Origin: an uncultured Clostridia bacterium
GTDB lineage: Bacteria > Bacillota > Clostridia > Oscillospirales > Ruminococcaceae
Assembly (NCBI GenBank): GCA_947584375.1
Contig: CANPWL010000004.1
Location: 1 to 64,000, forward strand
DNA length: 64,000 bases
Reading direction: 5' to 3'
A program made the position numbers and the translations under genes. Every line of letters begins with the position of its first letter. Positions within the stretch are counted from its first letter, which is position 1. Below are positions 44,400 to 55,033 of the stretch, piece by piece. Below the pieces are notes generated by a model. It was not told where the DNA came from. It did no database searches and saw only the letters and a list, made by a program, of their open reading frames with translations.

Positions 44400-45173
44400 A
44401 TGGGTTTGAAAATAGAAGGGATAACAAAAAAGTTTAATAAAAACAATAGAACTAACACGCTGGAGAATGTAAATTTACATATTGATTCGGGAGAGTTTAT
44501 ATGTCTGTTAGGACCTTCGGGCTGCGGAAAATCAACGCTTCTTAATATAATAGCGGGACTTATTGAACAGGACAGCGGAAAGATAATTCTTGACGGAAGT
44601 GAGATAACTAAGCCCGGTTCTGACAGGATAATGATGTTTCAGGAATCTGCCTTGTTCCCGTGGCTGACGGTGGAGAAGAACGTCAGGTTCGGAATGAAGA
44701 TAGCAGGTCTTTCTAAAGATGAGCAGGACAAGAGACTTGAAAAATACTTGAAGATGGTTCAGCTTTATAATTTCAGAGATTATAATATACATGAGCTTTC
44801 AGGAGGTATGAAACAGCGTGTTGCGCTTGCCAGGGCTCTTTGCTTAGACTGCAAGATACTTCTTATGGACGAGCCGTTTGCTGCTCTTGACAAGCAGACA
44901 ATTAATGTTTTGCGTGAGGAGCTTTTAAACATATGGCAGCAGACAAAAAAGACTATAATTTTGGTTACTCACAGTGTTGAGGAAGCGCTTTTTTTCAGCG
45001 ACAGAATAGTTATGATTGGTTCAAATCCGGGCAGGGTTAAGGATATAATAAAGATAGATATACCTCGTCCGAGACACATTGATTCTTTGGAGTTTGTAAA
45101 TATTAGAAAAAAGTTACTGGATACTTTAAAAGAAGAGGTGGACAAGATTGAAAAAGAAGAGCATGACAGTTAA
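44400..45173 (+). CDS. ABC transporter ATP-binding protein (SsuB/TauB type)
   Basis: 257-residue ATPase: Walker A LGPSGCGKST, signature LSGGMKQRVALARAL, Walker B ILLMDEPFAALD, switch VTHSVEEALF. The ATG at 44400 is preferred to that at 44391 for spacing from GGAG. Its end overlaps the permease start by 26 bases. The SsuB/TauB/NrtD group imports sulfonates, nitrate or thiamine precursors. Confidence 0.94.
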   Translation: MGLKIEGITKKFNKNNRTNTLENVNLHIDSGEFICLLGPSGCGKSTLLNIIAGLIEQDSGKIILDGSEITKPGSDRIMMFQESALFPWLTVEKNVRFGMKIAGLSKDEQDKRLEKYLKMVQLYNFRDYNIHELSGGMKQRVALARALCLDCKILLMDEPFAALDKQTINVLREELLNIWQQTKKTIILVTHSVEEALFFSDRIVMIGSNPGRVKDIIKIDIPRPRHIDSLEFVNIRKKLLDTLKEEVDKIEKEEHDS

Positions 45174-45963
45174 AAAGATATTGAGCCGTATAGGCTTCAT
45201 AATCATAATACTTGCTCTTTGGGAGCTTGTCTATTTGTTGGGCGTTGAGGTTCTTGGGCTGTGGAAGTCATACACAATACCTTCTCCTCAGGGTGTTTGG
45301 GATAGATGTGTGGATATGTTCTCGTTTGATTACACTGGAATGAGCATATATGCCGCCGTTTTAGCAAGTTTGATAAGAGCATTTGTCGGTTTTGCAATAT
45401 CAGTTGTAATAGGTACGGCACTTGGCTTTTTGATTTCAAAGTTCAAATATCTTCAAGAAAATTTAAAGCCGCTTATTTTAGGGATCCAAACACTGCCGAG
45501 CGTGTGCTGGGTGCCGTTTGCGATTCTCTGGTTCGGGCTTGACCAAAGCGCCGTTATATTTGTAATAGTAGTCGGCTCTGCATTTAGCATAGCTATGGCT
45601 GTTGATAACGGAATACAGAACGTAGACCCGCTTTTTATAAGAGCTGCAAAGACAATGGGGGTCAATCAGAGACAGCTATATTTCAAGGTAATAATACCTG
45701 CGGCACAGCCTATGTTAATAGCCGGTCTTAAAAGCGGATGGTCGTTTGCGTGGAGAGCGCTTATGGCGGCGGAGATGATGATAAGTATGATAGGCTTGGG
45801 ACAGATTCTCGACGCTGCTAGAAGTATTGAAAGCGACATAAACAAGGTCACGCTTATAATGCTTATAATTATAGTGATAGGAACGATAATAGACCGTGTT
45901 ATATTTACAAACTGGGAAAATGCAGTGCGAAAAAGATACGGTCTTGACAGAGATAAGAAATAG
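45148..45963 (+). CDS. ABC transporter permease (SsuC/TauC type)
   Basis: 271 residues with about six predicted spans and the EAA loop DPLFIRAAKTMGVNQRQL. The start is TTG 45148 with AGAGGTGG upstream, overlapping the ATPase gene, so translation is probably coupled. Confidence 0.93.
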   Translation: MKKKSMTVKKILSRIGFIIIILALWELVYLLGVEVLGLWKSYTIPSPQGVWDRCVDMFSFDYTGMSIYAAVLASLIRAFVGFAISVVIGTALGFLISKFKYLQENLKPLILGIQTLPSVCWVPFAILWFGLDQSAVIFVIVVGSAFSIAMAVDNGIQNVDPLFIRAAKTMGVNQRQLYFKVIIPAAQPMLIAGLKSGWSFAWRALMAAEMMISMIGLGQILDAARSIESDINKVTLIMLIIIVIGTIIDRVIFTNWENAVRKRYGLDRDKK

Positions 45964-46042
45964 AATACTCTTGTACATTAAATTAAAATAATAGTATACA
46001 AAAATATGTGAAGAAAAAGAAAAGAGATAAGGAAATTAAATT

Positions 46043-46945
46043 ATGAGTGATTATTTACATTTGGATGAGCTAGAGGCGGAGGCTATTTACATTATGCGTG
46101 AGGTTGCGGCAGAATGTGAAAAGCCTGTTATGCTTTATTCCATTGGCAAGGATTCATCTGTTATGCTGCATCTTGCATTAAAAGCTTTTTACCCTGAAAA
46201 GCCGCCGTTTCCGTTTTTGCACGTAAACACCACTTGGAAGTTCAAAGAGATGATAGAATTTCGTGACAGAACGGCAAAAAAATACGGTATAGAGATGTTA
46301 GAATACATCAATGAAGAGGGTGTTAAGCAGGGGATAAATCCGTTTGATCACGGCTCGTCTTATACTGATATAATGAAAACGCAGGCTTTAAAGCAGGCTC
46401 TTGATAAGTATGGCTTTACAGCGGCATTCGGCGGCGGCAGACGTGACGAGGAAAAGTCGAGAGCAAAGGAAAGACTTTTCTCTTTCAGAAACTCCGATCA
46501 CGCATGGGACCCTAAAAATCAGCGTCCTGAGATGTGGAAGCTATACAACACCGAGATAAATAATGGCGAAGAAATTCGTGTATTTCCGATCTCAAACTGG
46601 ACGGAGAAGGACATCTGGCAGTATATCAAGAGAGAGAATATAGATATAGTTCCTCTGTATTTTGCGGCAGAGAGAAAGTGCGTTGTAAGAGACGGCAATA
46701 TAATTATGTTAGATGACGACCGTATGCGTCTTAAAGAGGGCGAGAAAGTCCAGACAAAGAAGATTCGTTTCAGAACGCTTGGCTGTTATCCGCTTACGGG
46801 CGGTATGGAGAGCAATGCAGAAACGCTTGACGAAATTATCGACGAGACTTTAGGAGCAGTTTCTTCCGAGAGAACCAGCCGTGTTATCGACAGCGATGGC
46901 GGAGCCGCAAGTATGGAAAAGAGAAAAAGGGAGGGCTATTTCTAA
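46043..46945 (+). CDS. cysD: sulfate adenylyltransferase subunit 2
   Basis: PP-loop subunit of ATP sulfurylase, 300 residues, with the motif [12 protein letters not shown] (pyrophosphate loop) at about 33-44, and the metal/sulfate segment [15 protein letters not shown]. It pairs with CysN encoded after one base. AAGGAAATT precedes the ATG. Confidence 0.96.
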   Translation: MSDYLHLDELEAEAIYIMREVAAECEKPVMLYSIGKDSSVMLHLALKAFYPEKPPFPFLHVNTTWKFKEMIEFRDRTAKKYGIEMLEYINEEGVKQGINPFDHGSSYTDIMKTQALKQALDKYGFTAAFGGGRRDEEKSRAKERLFSFRNSDHAWDPKNQRPEMWKLYNTEINNGEEIRVFPISNWTEKDIWQYIKRENIDIVPLYFAAERKCVVRDGNIIMLDDDRMRLKEGEKVQTKKIRFRTLGCYPLTGGMESNAETLDEIIDETLGAVSSERTSRVIDSDGGAASMEKRKREGYF

Positions 46946-46946
46946 A

Positions 46947-48773
46947 ATGAACGGACTTTTGAAATTCATCACCTGCGGCAGCGTTGACGACGGCAAATCT
47001 ACTCTAATCGGTCATATGCTTTATGACGCCAAGCTTTTATTTGCAGATCAGGAGCGTTCTTTAGAATTGGACAGTAAGGTCGGTTCAAGAGAGGGTAATA
47101 TAGATTATTCTCTGCTTTTAGACGGTCTTATGGCAGAGCGTGAGCAGGGGATCACAATAGACGTTGCATATCGCTATTTCACAACAGAGCGGAGATCCTT
47201 TATAGTAGCAGACACTCCCGGACATGAGGAGTACACTAGAAATATGGCGGTGGGGGCGTCTTTCGCAGAGCTTGCTGTTATATTGGTAGACGCTTCTCAG
47301 GGCGTTTTGGTTCAGACGAGAAGGCACGCAAGAATTTGCTCGCTTATGGGTATTAAGCATTTTGTGTTTGCCGTAAATAAGATGGACCTTATACACTTTG
47401 ACCGCAACAGGTTTAAAAAGATTGAAAAAGAGATAAAAATACTTCTTGCCGAGTTTGATTACGATTCGGTAAAGATAATCCCTGTTTCTGCGACTGAGGG
47501 AGATAATATTACAACTGAGTCAGAGCATATGACATGGTATAGGGGAGGAACTCTGCTTTCTTATTTAGAGGAAATTGATGTAAACGCAGACGATGTTGAA
47601 AAGGGCTTTACAATGCCTGTTCAGAGAGTTTGCAGACCTAACCACACTTACAGGGGATTTTCAGGTCAGATAGAAACGGGCAAGCTGAGCGTAGGTGATG
47701 AGATAACCGCTTTGCCGTCTAAGGAAAAGGCTAATGTAAAGAGCATTATTTGTGCCGGTAAAGAAGTTGGGAGCGCAAATAAGGGTCAGGCGGTTACCGT
47801 TCAGCTTGACAAAGAGGTCGATGTTTCAAGAGGCTGTGTTCTGGTAAGCAAGGCAAAGCCGACAGTAGGCAATCTGTTCACAGCAAAGCTTTTGTGGATG
47901 GACGACAGCGAACTAGTAGCGGGAAAGAACTATCTTTTAAAGTTGGGAACAAAGAAAATTCCTGCGGTAGTTATGAACATAAAGCACAAGATAGACGTAA
48001 ACACAGGCAGCGAGGTTTCTGCCGACGCTATATATAAAAATGAGATTGCCGAGTGTGATATATCGGTGTCTGAGAAAATAGTATTTGATGAGTTTGTTCA
48101 AAATCCAACGCTTGGCGCACTTATACTTATTGATCGCATTACGCATATGACATCTGCGTGCGGAGTTGTTATGCACAAGCTCAACAGAGCTGACAACCTT
48201 ACATACCACGAGATGGACATCACTAGAGAGCAGAGAGAAAACCAAAAAGGACAGAAGGCGAGAACTATTTGGTTTACCGGTCTTTCAGGTTCGGGCAAAT
48301 CTACGCTTGCGAATGCTTTGGAAAAGCGTCTTTTTGCGTTAGGAAAGCATACTATGACTTTAGACGGCGATAATGTACGTATGGGTCTTAATAAGAATTT
48401 AGGTTTTAAAGAGCAGGATAGGATTGAGAATATCAGACGTATTGCCGAAGTTTCAAAACTGATGAACGACGCAGGAGTTATAGTTATTGATTCGTTTGTT
48501 TCACCCTTTAAGAGTGACAGGCGAAATGCTAAGGAAATTATCGGAAAGGATAATTTTATCGAGGTTTATGTAAGCACACCGCTTAAAGAGTGTGAAAAAC
48601 GAGATGTTAAGGGTCTTTATAAGAAGGCGAGAATGGGAGAGATACAGAATTTCACGGGTATTTCTTCGCCTTATGAGCCGCCTGAAAACCCTGATATTTC
48701 CATAAATACTACTGAACAGGATATTGAAAAATGCATTGATATTCTAATGGAAAAATTGGAAAGCCATATGTAG
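46947..48773 (+). CDS. cysNC: bifunctional sulfate adenylyltransferase subunit 1 / APS kinase
   Basis: A 608-residue fusion. Residues ~1-420 are the EF-Tu-like GTPase CysN (GSVDDGKST, DTPGHEEYTRNM, VNKMD); ~430-605 are APS kinase CysC with [19 protein letters not shown], a second P-loop. Together with CysD it makes PAPS from sulfate. The ATG 46947 starts one base after the cysD stop; the longer frame inside cysD is rejected. No PAPS reductase or sulfite reductase gene is in the window, so the end use (reduction or sulfation) is open. Confidence 0.95.
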   Translation: MNGLLKFITCGSVDDGKSTLIGHMLYDAKLLFADQERSLELDSKVGSREGNIDYSLLLDGLMAEREQGITIDVAYRYFTTERRSFIVADTPGHEEYTRNMAVGASFAELAVILVDASQGVLVQTRRHARICSLMGIKHFVFAVNKMDLIHFDRNRFKKIEKEIKILLAEFDYDSVKIIPVSATEGDNITTESEHMTWYRGGTLLSYLEEIDVNADDVEKGFTMPVQRVCRPNHTYRGFSGQIETGKLSVGDEITALPSKEKANVKSIICAGKEVGSANKGQAVTVQLDKEVDVSRGCVLVSKAKPTVGNLFTAKLLWMDDSELVAGKNYLLKLGTKKIPAVVMNIKHKIDVNTGSEVSADAIYKNEIAECDISVSEKIVFDEFVQNPTLGALILIDRITHMTSACGVVMHKLNRADNLTYHEMDITREQRENQKGQKARTIWFTGLSGSGKSTLANALEKRLFALGKHTMTLDGDNVRMGLNKNLGFKEQDRIENIRRIAEVSKLMNDAGVIVIDSFVSPFKSDRRNAKEIIGKDNFIEVYVSTPLKECEKRDVKGLYKKARMGEIQNFTGISSPYEPPENPDISINTTEQDIEKCIDILMEKLESHM

Positions 48774-48890
48774 CAAGTTGTTTTTAAATTTCAGTATTGG
48801 ATATGGTTATTGTTTAAAATGCTTGGTATAACCTAAATAATCCTATATATAAAGATTAATAATAAGAGCCGTAAGCTTCTTAATGTAACC

Positions 48891-48919
48891 CCCCTGTAAA
48901 ATTCACAGGGGATTTTTTT
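48891..48919 (+). terminator. terminator of the sulfur operon
   Basis: CCCCTGT (48891-48897) pairs with ACAGGGG (48905-48911), followed by a T7 run. Confidence 0.85.
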
Positions 48920-49037
48920 ATAAATTGTCAAAAACGCAGACCTGTTGTAATACGCTGTTTGCGACATTTTTTCTTTCATACACATTGTAATATTGAAATA
49001 TCTACTTTTAGATTGTGTGTAGAAATTTTGGAGTACA

Positions 49038-51326
49038 ATGGTGATAGGAATGTTAAATTTTCAGGTTTTAGAAAAAAATGAAGAAAAGATAAAAAGCTTT
49101 TCTATTATGGGTCTTGCTATGGTTTTAGGGTATATATCCAGTAAGGGAAGTATATTGGGTTTTAATTCGCCGGTTAATATTGCAATTGTTTCTATATCGG
49201 GATTCAGTTCCGTGCCGGCATTTATAGCGTCGGTACTGTCTTATTTTATTAACGGTAATATTTCAGAAGGAATTCCAAGTATATGCTCTATGCTGACGAT
49301 TGTTGTACTTAAAACAGTTGTGTTCCCGCATACATATAATCATTCGCCATTTTCACTTGCGGTTATGTCGGGAGCGGTAACCTTATTTTTCGGAACATTG
49401 TTTAGCCTTGTTATGCCTGCGAGAATAGATTTAATCGTATATAGAGTTTTTGCTTCAATGCTTTGCTTTTTTCTTGTGTTCTTTTCAAAATATTGCTATG
49501 AAAACTACCAAAAGACAGGCATAATAAGCATAAAAGGATTAAACGGTGTGGGTTTGAGTATACTATATGTAATGCTTGTAGCAACGCTTACATCTGTATC
49601 AATTCTGGGAATAAATATAGGACGTGCTTTCGGAGTTGTAATTATGCTTTTTGCAGTTAACAGATATAAGCATATAGGCGGAGCAGTATGCGGAGCTTTG
49701 GCTACCTGCGGAGTAATTTTGTGTGCTCCTGAGCTTGCAAAGAACTCTCTTCTGCTTGCAACATCAGGACTTATATGCGGGGCGTTTGCCTCTTTTGGAA
49801 TTATAGCGATAATAATTGTATTTATAGGAGTATCACTTATTTCTTTAATAACTATCGGAATGAATCCTGATACTTTTAAGCTGTTTGCAGACTTGATTGC
49901 GGGAGCAGTTGTATACCTTGCTCTTCCTGACGGAAAGGTCACCGGTGCTCTTAAACTTGTAAGCGGAACTAATAAAGCAACGGAAATTTCAAACAAAACC
50001 GTTGCATCAAAGCTGTCGTTTGCGTCGGATGCATTGTCTGAAGTAAAGAACCAGATTTCCACAGTTACAGAAGCTATGGAAAAGAAAGTCACTCCAACTC
50101 AGCTTGGTAAGCTTGTCAGGGATAGTGTATGCAGAGAATGTCCAATGAATGTAACCTGCTGGCAGAGAAAGGACAGTGAAACAAAAAGTATTTTCACTCA
50201 GCTCCAAAGAAAGATCGCCTGTATGGAAAAGCTTTGTGAAGACGATATATCAAAAAAGCTTCCTGATTGTATAAGAAAAGAATTGCTTGCAAATACATAT
50301 AATCTTATGTATACAAATATGTTGTTTGAGCAAAGTTCTTCAAGAAAGCTCAGAGAAATGCGTGAATTTCTGTCGACCCAGCTTGAAACTATGGGAGATG
50401 TGCTCAACGATATTTCGAATGATGTTTCAAAGCTTTTAAATGTTGATGTAGGACTTTCTTCAAGGGCTAGCGAAATGGTTAAAAGAATGGGCGGAGAAAA
50501 TCAGCGTGTATGCATTTATGTTGATGAAAGAAAGATGCTTAGAGCTGAAATATTTTACAGTTCTAAATCGCAAATTGACGTTGTAAGGCTTACGGTTGAA
50601 CTCAGTGATATAACCGGATGTGATCTTGAAATGCCCAGAAAGGTTACAATGGGCGAAACAACAAGATTAGAATATTCAGAGCGCCCGATGTATTCTCTTT
50701 CGCAGGGATTTTATCAGGCGTCAAGTATTTCGGGACAGCATTCAGGAGACTATTACGAAAAACTAACTATCAATAACACAGAAAGCTATGTTATTCTTTC
50801 AGACGGGATGGGAACCGGAAACAGAGCAAGGCTGGATTCAATGTTTACTGTAAACCTTGCCGCAAGGCTGCTTACAGCAGGTGTTTCAGACGCTGCTACC
50901 GTAAAGCTGTTAAACTCTGTATTGCAGGTAAAATGTTGGGAGGAGTCTTTTGCTACTCTTGATTTGGTTAAGTTTGACTTGTGCGGCGGATATTTGAATA
51001 TTTTGAAAGCCGGTGCAGGACCAAGCTATCTTTACAGAGACGGTCAAATTAAAAAGATAGAAGGCTATGCTTTCCCGTTGGGAATACTTTCAGAAACAAG
51101 TGTAAATCAGATAAGAAACAAGTTGTTTAAAAACGATTTGGTTATAATATGCAGCGACGGTGTAAGCGAGAGTGCCGTCAGTTCTGTACTCGGAAAAAGA
51201 AAAGAGGTATCTAAAATGTCACCGGACGAAATAGCTAAGGAAATAGGCAAGCTGGCAGCAGGAGAAAATACAGTTCCCAAGCCTGATGATATTACTGTTA
51301 TATGCAGCAGAGTTAATAAAAAATAA
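49038..51326 (+). CDS. spoIIE: stage II sporulation protein E
   Basis: 762-residue PP2C-type phosphatase that dephosphorylates SpoIIAA to free sigma-F in the forespore and helps build the polar septum. About ten predicted spans fill the first ~310 residues; the middle is helical; the PPM phosphatase domain is at ~540-755, with ILSDGMGTGNRARLDS, LKAGAGPSYLYR and ICSDGVSES (metal-binding aspartates). Slightly shorter than the 827 residues of B. subtilis. Together with typical gene layout this argues for a spore former. GGAG lies 5 bases before ATG. Confidence 0.95.
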   Translation: MVIGMLNFQVLEKNEEKIKSFSIMGLAMVLGYISSKGSILGFNSPVNIAIVSISGFSSVPAFIASVLSYFINGNISEGIPSICSMLTIVVLKTVVFPHTYNHSPFSLAVMSGAVTLFFGTLFSLVMPARIDLIVYRVFASMLCFFLVFFSKYCYENYQKTGIISIKGLNGVGLSILYVMLVATLTSVSILGINIGRAFGVVIMLFAVNRYKHIGGAVCGALATCGVILCAPELAKNSLLLATSGLICGAFASFGIIAIIIVFIGVSLISLITIGMNPDTFKLFADLIAGAVVYLALPDGKVTGALKLVSGTNKATEISNKTVASKLSFASDALSEVKNQISTVTEAMEKKVTPTQLGKLVRDSVCRECPMNVTCWQRKDSETKSIFTQLQRKIACMEKLCEDDISKKLPDCIRKELLANTYNLMYTNMLFEQSSSRKLREMREFLSTQLETMGDVLNDISNDVSKLLNVDVGLSSRASEMVKRMGGENQRVCIYVDERKMLRAEIFYSSKSQIDVVRLTVELSDITGCDLEMPRKVTMGETTRLEYSERPMYSLSQGFYQASSISGQHSGDYYEKLTINNTESYVILSDGMGTGNRARLDSMFTVNLAARLLTAGVSDAATVKLLNSVLQVKCWEESFATLDLVKFDLCGGYLNILKAGAGPSYLYRDGQIKKIEGYAFPLGILSETSVNQIRNKLFKNDLVIICSDGVSESAVSSVLGKRKEVSKMSPDEIAKEIGKLAAGENTVPKPDDITVICSRVNKK

Positions 51327-51427
51327 TAATCAAATAGTAATATGCTGTATCAAACTAAAATATTGGTGAATATAAACAAAAAAGGACAACATTTTCTGTG
51401 GGAATTCTAAAATTTATACAAAAACTA

Positions 51428-51456
51428 TTGAAAAATAAGTCAGAAGAGTGTAAAAT
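51428..51456 (+). promoter_or_regulatory. probable glgB operon promoter
   Basis: TTGAAA (51428-51433), 17-bp spacer, TAAAAT (51451-51456). The leader of about 200 bases holds an inverted GTCTGCC/GGCAGATCTGAC pair but no recognisable riboswitch. The rest of the 51327-51673 gap shows no gene. Confidence 0.55.
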
Positions 51457-51673
51457 AAAACAAAGCATGGCTTTGCCTTGCAAACAGTCTGCCCTAATAA
51501 ACTGATGAAAAACTATTTATATAATGGCAGATCTGACTGAGATGAAACAATAAATGCAAGATGTAAAACTCTGATTTGTTGAAAAGATGTATGTAAAATA
51601 CTGATGCTGCAACTTTATGACATCTGACATCGTATCTCTTATTTCTAATAAAATCAAAGGTTTGGTGATTAAT

Positions 51674-53761
51674 TTGGAAAGGATCCCAGAGGATTATAAA
51701 GTTCCTTTACATTTCTTTAATGAGGGTACTAATTTTGAAGCATATAAATTTTTTGGCTCTGTTAAGGGTAAAAAAGATAATAAATCAGGCTATTATTTCA
51801 GAGTTTGGGCTCCGCATGCTAAGGCTGTTTCAGTAGTAGGAGATTTCAATTCGTGGGATGAGAATAAAAATCCTATGGAGAAAATTGCTGATACAGAGGT
51901 ATGGGAAGCTTTTATTTCAGGTGTCCGCAAGTATGATACCTATAAATACTGTGTAGTTGCAGGCAATGGTAAAAAATTGATGAAGGCTGATCCTTACGGC
52001 AAACATATGGAAACGAACCCTGACACTGGAACTAAAATATATGACATAGACGATTTTAAATGGACTGACAGTGCTTGGCAGAAAAGGATTGAAAATACTG
52101 ATATATTAAATTCCCCCGTAAATATTTATGAGGTTAATTTGGGCTCGTGGCGAAAGTATGAGGATGGGAATTTCTTTTCATATACCAAATTTGCCGATGA
52201 TATGATTCCTTATATTATTGATATGGGCTATACGCATATTGAATTTATGCCGTTGGCTGAATTTCCTTTTGACGGTTCATGGGGGTATCAGTGCATAGGA
52301 TATTACGCTCCTACATCTAGGTTCGGAACGCCTGAAGATTTTATGAGAATGATAGATATGTTCCACAATGCAGGTATAGGAGTAATCCTTGATTGGGTCC
52401 CCGCACATTTTCCCAAGGACGAATCAGGTCTTTACGAGTGGGACGGCGAAGCTTGCTATGAGTATTCCGACCCGAGAAAAGGAGAGCATTATTCGTGGGG
52501 AACAAAGGTATTTGACTATGGCAGACCGCAGGTAAGATCGTTTTTAATTTCAAATGCTGTCTATTGGCTGGAAAAGTATCACATAGACGGTTTGAGAGTT
52601 GACGCAGTAGCGTCTATGCTGTATCTCGATTATGATAGGCGGGACGGTGAATGGATACCTAACAAAAACGGCGGTAATGAAAATTTAGAGGCAATAGAGT
52701 TTTTAAAGAATTTAAACACCGAGGTGTTCAGAAAGTTTCCTAAAGCAATGATGATAGCAGAAGAATCCACAGCGTGGCCTATGGTCTCAAAGCCTGTAAG
52801 TGACGGAGGTCTTGGTTTTAACTTTAAGTGGAATATGGGCTGGATGAACGATATGCTTATGTATATGTCACAGGATCCTATAAACAGGGCATTTCATCAT
52901 AATGCACTTACATTCTCGTTTTTCTATGCTTTTTCGGAGAATTTTATTCTTCCTATTTCGCATGACGAGGTTGTTCACGGAAAGGGCTCGCTTGTAAATA
53001 AAATGTTCGGAGATACTGATCAAAAGTTTGCACAGGCAAGAGCTTTTTTGGCATATATGATGGCTCATCCGGGAAAGAAACTTCTGTTTATGGGCAGTGA
53101 GTTTGCACAGTTCAGAGAGTGGGACTATGAAAACGGTCTTGAATGGTTTATGATTGATGATTATGAGAATCACAGGAATTTTCAAAGCTTTGTAAGAAAT
53201 CTAAATCATTTTTATAAGGATAATAAACCGTTTTGGGAAATAGATTATTCTTGGGAGGGCTTCTCATGGATATCTAATGATGACTTTAAACAGAGCATTA
53301 TAATTTTCAGAAGATTAGATAAAGACGGCAATGAGATCATCGCTGTATGTAATTTTGTTCCTGTGGGACGTGAGAACTATTCGTTCGGAGTACCTGCAAA
53401 GGGAGTGTATGAGGAGTTATTTAATTCTACCTCTCCTGACGGAAGTCCGATTACAAATAAGCCTGTAAAATCTGTTGCTGTGGCTATGCATGGGTTCGAT
53501 CAATCTGTAACAATTGAGATACCTGCGTTTTCGGTAATGTATTTTAAACGCAGGAAAAGGAAATCTTCTAAGAAGTCTGATACATCAAATAAGGCAGCAA
53601 AGCATTCGGTTAAGGCTTCAACGAAAAAGAAAGAGGCAGTTAAAAAATCGGCTTCCGTGAAATCAACTGGTAATAAGTCTGAAACAAAAAAGACAGATAA
53701 AAAGAAATCTGAAAGTAATAAAGGATCAGCATCCGGTAAGGCAAAGCAGACTTCTAAATAA
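51674..53761 (+). CDS. glgB: 1,4-alpha-glucan branching enzyme with Lys-rich tail
   Basis: GH13 enzyme creating alpha-1,6 branches in glycogen. A CBM48-like N-terminal domain (FRVWAPHAKAVSVVGDFNSW) is followed by the catalytic barrel with IDGLRVDAVASML (nucleophile Asp), MIAEESTAW (acid/base Glu) and ISHDEVVHGKGS. The final ~70 residues are a low-complexity tail with 23 lysines, not usual for this enzyme. Start: TTG 51674 has GGTGAT 4 bases upstream; the ATG at 51617 lacks a ribosome site and would add 19 residues. Confidence 0.9.
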   Translation: MERIPEDYKVPLHFFNEGTNFEAYKFFGSVKGKKDNKSGYYFRVWAPHAKAVSVVGDFNSWDENKNPMEKIADTEVWEAFISGVRKYDTYKYCVVAGNGKKLMKADPYGKHMETNPDTGTKIYDIDDFKWTDSAWQKRIENTDILNSPVNIYEVNLGSWRKYEDGNFFSYTKFADDMIPYIIDMGYTHIEFMPLAEFPFDGSWGYQCIGYYAPTSRFGTPEDFMRMIDMFHNAGIGVILDWVPAHFPKDESGLYEWDGEACYEYSDPRKGEHYSWGTKVFDYGRPQVRSFLISNAVYWLEKYHIDGLRVDAVASMLYLDYDRRDGEWIPNKNGGNENLEAIEFLKNLNTEVFRKFPKAMMIAEESTAWPMVSKPVSDGGLGFNFKWNMGWMNDMLMYMSQDPINRAFHHNALTFSFFYAFSENFILPISHDEVVHGKGSLVNKMFGDTDQKFAQARAFLAYMMAHPGKKLLFMGSEFAQFREWDYENGLEWFMIDDYENHRNFQSFVRNLNHFYKDNKPFWEIDYSWEGFSWISNDDFKQSIIIFRRLDKDGNEIIAVCNFVPVGRENYSFGVPAKGVYEELFNSTSPDGSPITNKPVKSVAVAMHGFDQSVTIEIPAFSVMYFKRRKRKSSKKSDTSNKAAKHSVKASTKKKEAVKKSASVKSTGNKSETKKTDKKKSESNKGSASGKAKQTSK

Positions 53762-53807
53762 ATCAAAATAAAAAGTAAACAAAAATACAATAAGTAGGTG
53801 AATGTAT

Positions 53808-55016
53808 ATGTTTAACAAAAAAGAATGTGTAGCAATGCTTTTGGCAGGCGGACAGGGCAGCAGACTGTATGCTCTTACTCAAAAGGTTGCAAAGCCGGCA
53901 GTACCGTTTGGAGGAAAGTATAGGATAATTGACTTTCCTTTATCAAACTGCGTAAATTCGGGAATAGATACAGTCGGTGTGCTGACTCAGTATCAGCCGC
54001 TTGTTATGAACGACTATATCGGAAACGGTCAGCCGTGGGACTTAGACAGGGTACACGGTGGAGTTCATATTCTTGCGCCTTACCAGTCGCAGACGGGAGC
54101 TAACTGGTATCAGGGAACTGCTAACGCAATATATCAGAATCTCTCATTTATGGAAAGATACGATCCGGAATATGTTATAATTCTTTCGGGCGATCATATC
54201 TATAAAATGGATTATGACAAGATGCTAAATTACCATAAGGAAAAGGGAGCAGCGGCTACTATTGCTGTAATCAATGTACCTATTGACGAGGCTTCCAGAT
54301 TTGGCATTATGTTTGCACATGAGGACGGTCAGATATACGACTTTGTGGAGAAGCCTCCTGAGCCTAAGAGTACATTGGCTTCAATGGGAATATATATTTT
54401 CACCTTTGATATTTTGAAAAAATATCTTATTGAAAATGAGGAAGATAAATCCGAGAACAACTCTAAAGATTTCGGAAAGGATATAATTCCGGCACTTCTT
54501 CGTGACAATCAGAAGCTTTATGCATACAGGTTCGATGGATATTGGAAGGACGTAGGAACAATAGACAGCCTTTGGGATGCCAATATGGATCTGATCAACC
54601 CTAACATTCCTATTGACTTGTACGATCAGTCTTGGAAGATATATTCAAGGAATCCTGCACTTCCTCCGCAGGTGATAGGAAAGAATGCAAAAATTCAGAA
54701 CTCTATGGTCACAGAGGGCTGCGTAATAGACGGAACTGTTGATTTTTCAATGCTTTCGGACGGCGTAGTAATTGAAAAGGATGCAATTGTAACTGATTCG
54801 ATCTTAATGCCTGGTGTGGTTGTTCGTTCGGGAGCTAAGGTTGAATATGCGATCATTGGAGAAAACTCTGAGATATGCAGCGGCGCACATATCGGAAGGC
54901 GTCCTGAGGATATGGAAAACAGAGACGAGTGGGGAGTTGCAGTAGTAGGTCAGGACATAAAAATTTCCTCCGGTAAGGTTGTAGCGCCGAAACAAATAAT
55001 TTCGGAAGATATGTAG
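53808..55016 (+). CDS. glgC: glucose-1-phosphate adenylyltransferase, catalytic subunit
   Basis: 402 residues from ATG 53808 (AGGTG 7 bases upstream). Makes ADP-glucose. Nucleotide-binding [11 protein letters not shown] is intact, as are [15 protein letters not shown] and the C-terminal left-handed beta-helix repeats ([23 protein letters not shown]). It forms a pair with GlgD next to it. Confidence 0.96.
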   Translation: MFNKKECVAMLLAGGQGSRLYALTQKVAKPAVPFGGKYRIIDFPLSNCVNSGIDTVGVLTQYQPLVMNDYIGNGQPWDLDRVHGGVHILAPYQSQTGANWYQGTANAIYQNLSFMERYDPEYVIILSGDHIYKMDYDKMLNYHKEKGAAATIAVINVPIDEASRFGIMFAHEDGQIYDFVEKPPEPKSTLASMGIYIFTFDILKKYLIENEEDKSENNSKDFGKDIIPALLRDNQKLYAYRFDGYWKDVGTIDSLWDANMDLINPNIPIDLYDQSWKIYSRNPALPPQVIGKNAKIQNSMVTEGCVIDGTVDFSMLSDGVVIEKDAIVTDSILMPGVVVRSGAKVEYAIIGENSEICSGAHIGRRPEDMENRDEWGVAVVGQDIKISSGKVVAPKQIISEDM

Positions 55017-55033
55017 AGAAAGGATGAGCTTAA

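Noticed and set aside
49505..50092. 195-codon minus-strand frame inside spoIIE
   Set aside because: Antisense to the membrane and middle part of SpoIIE; no start site or domain.
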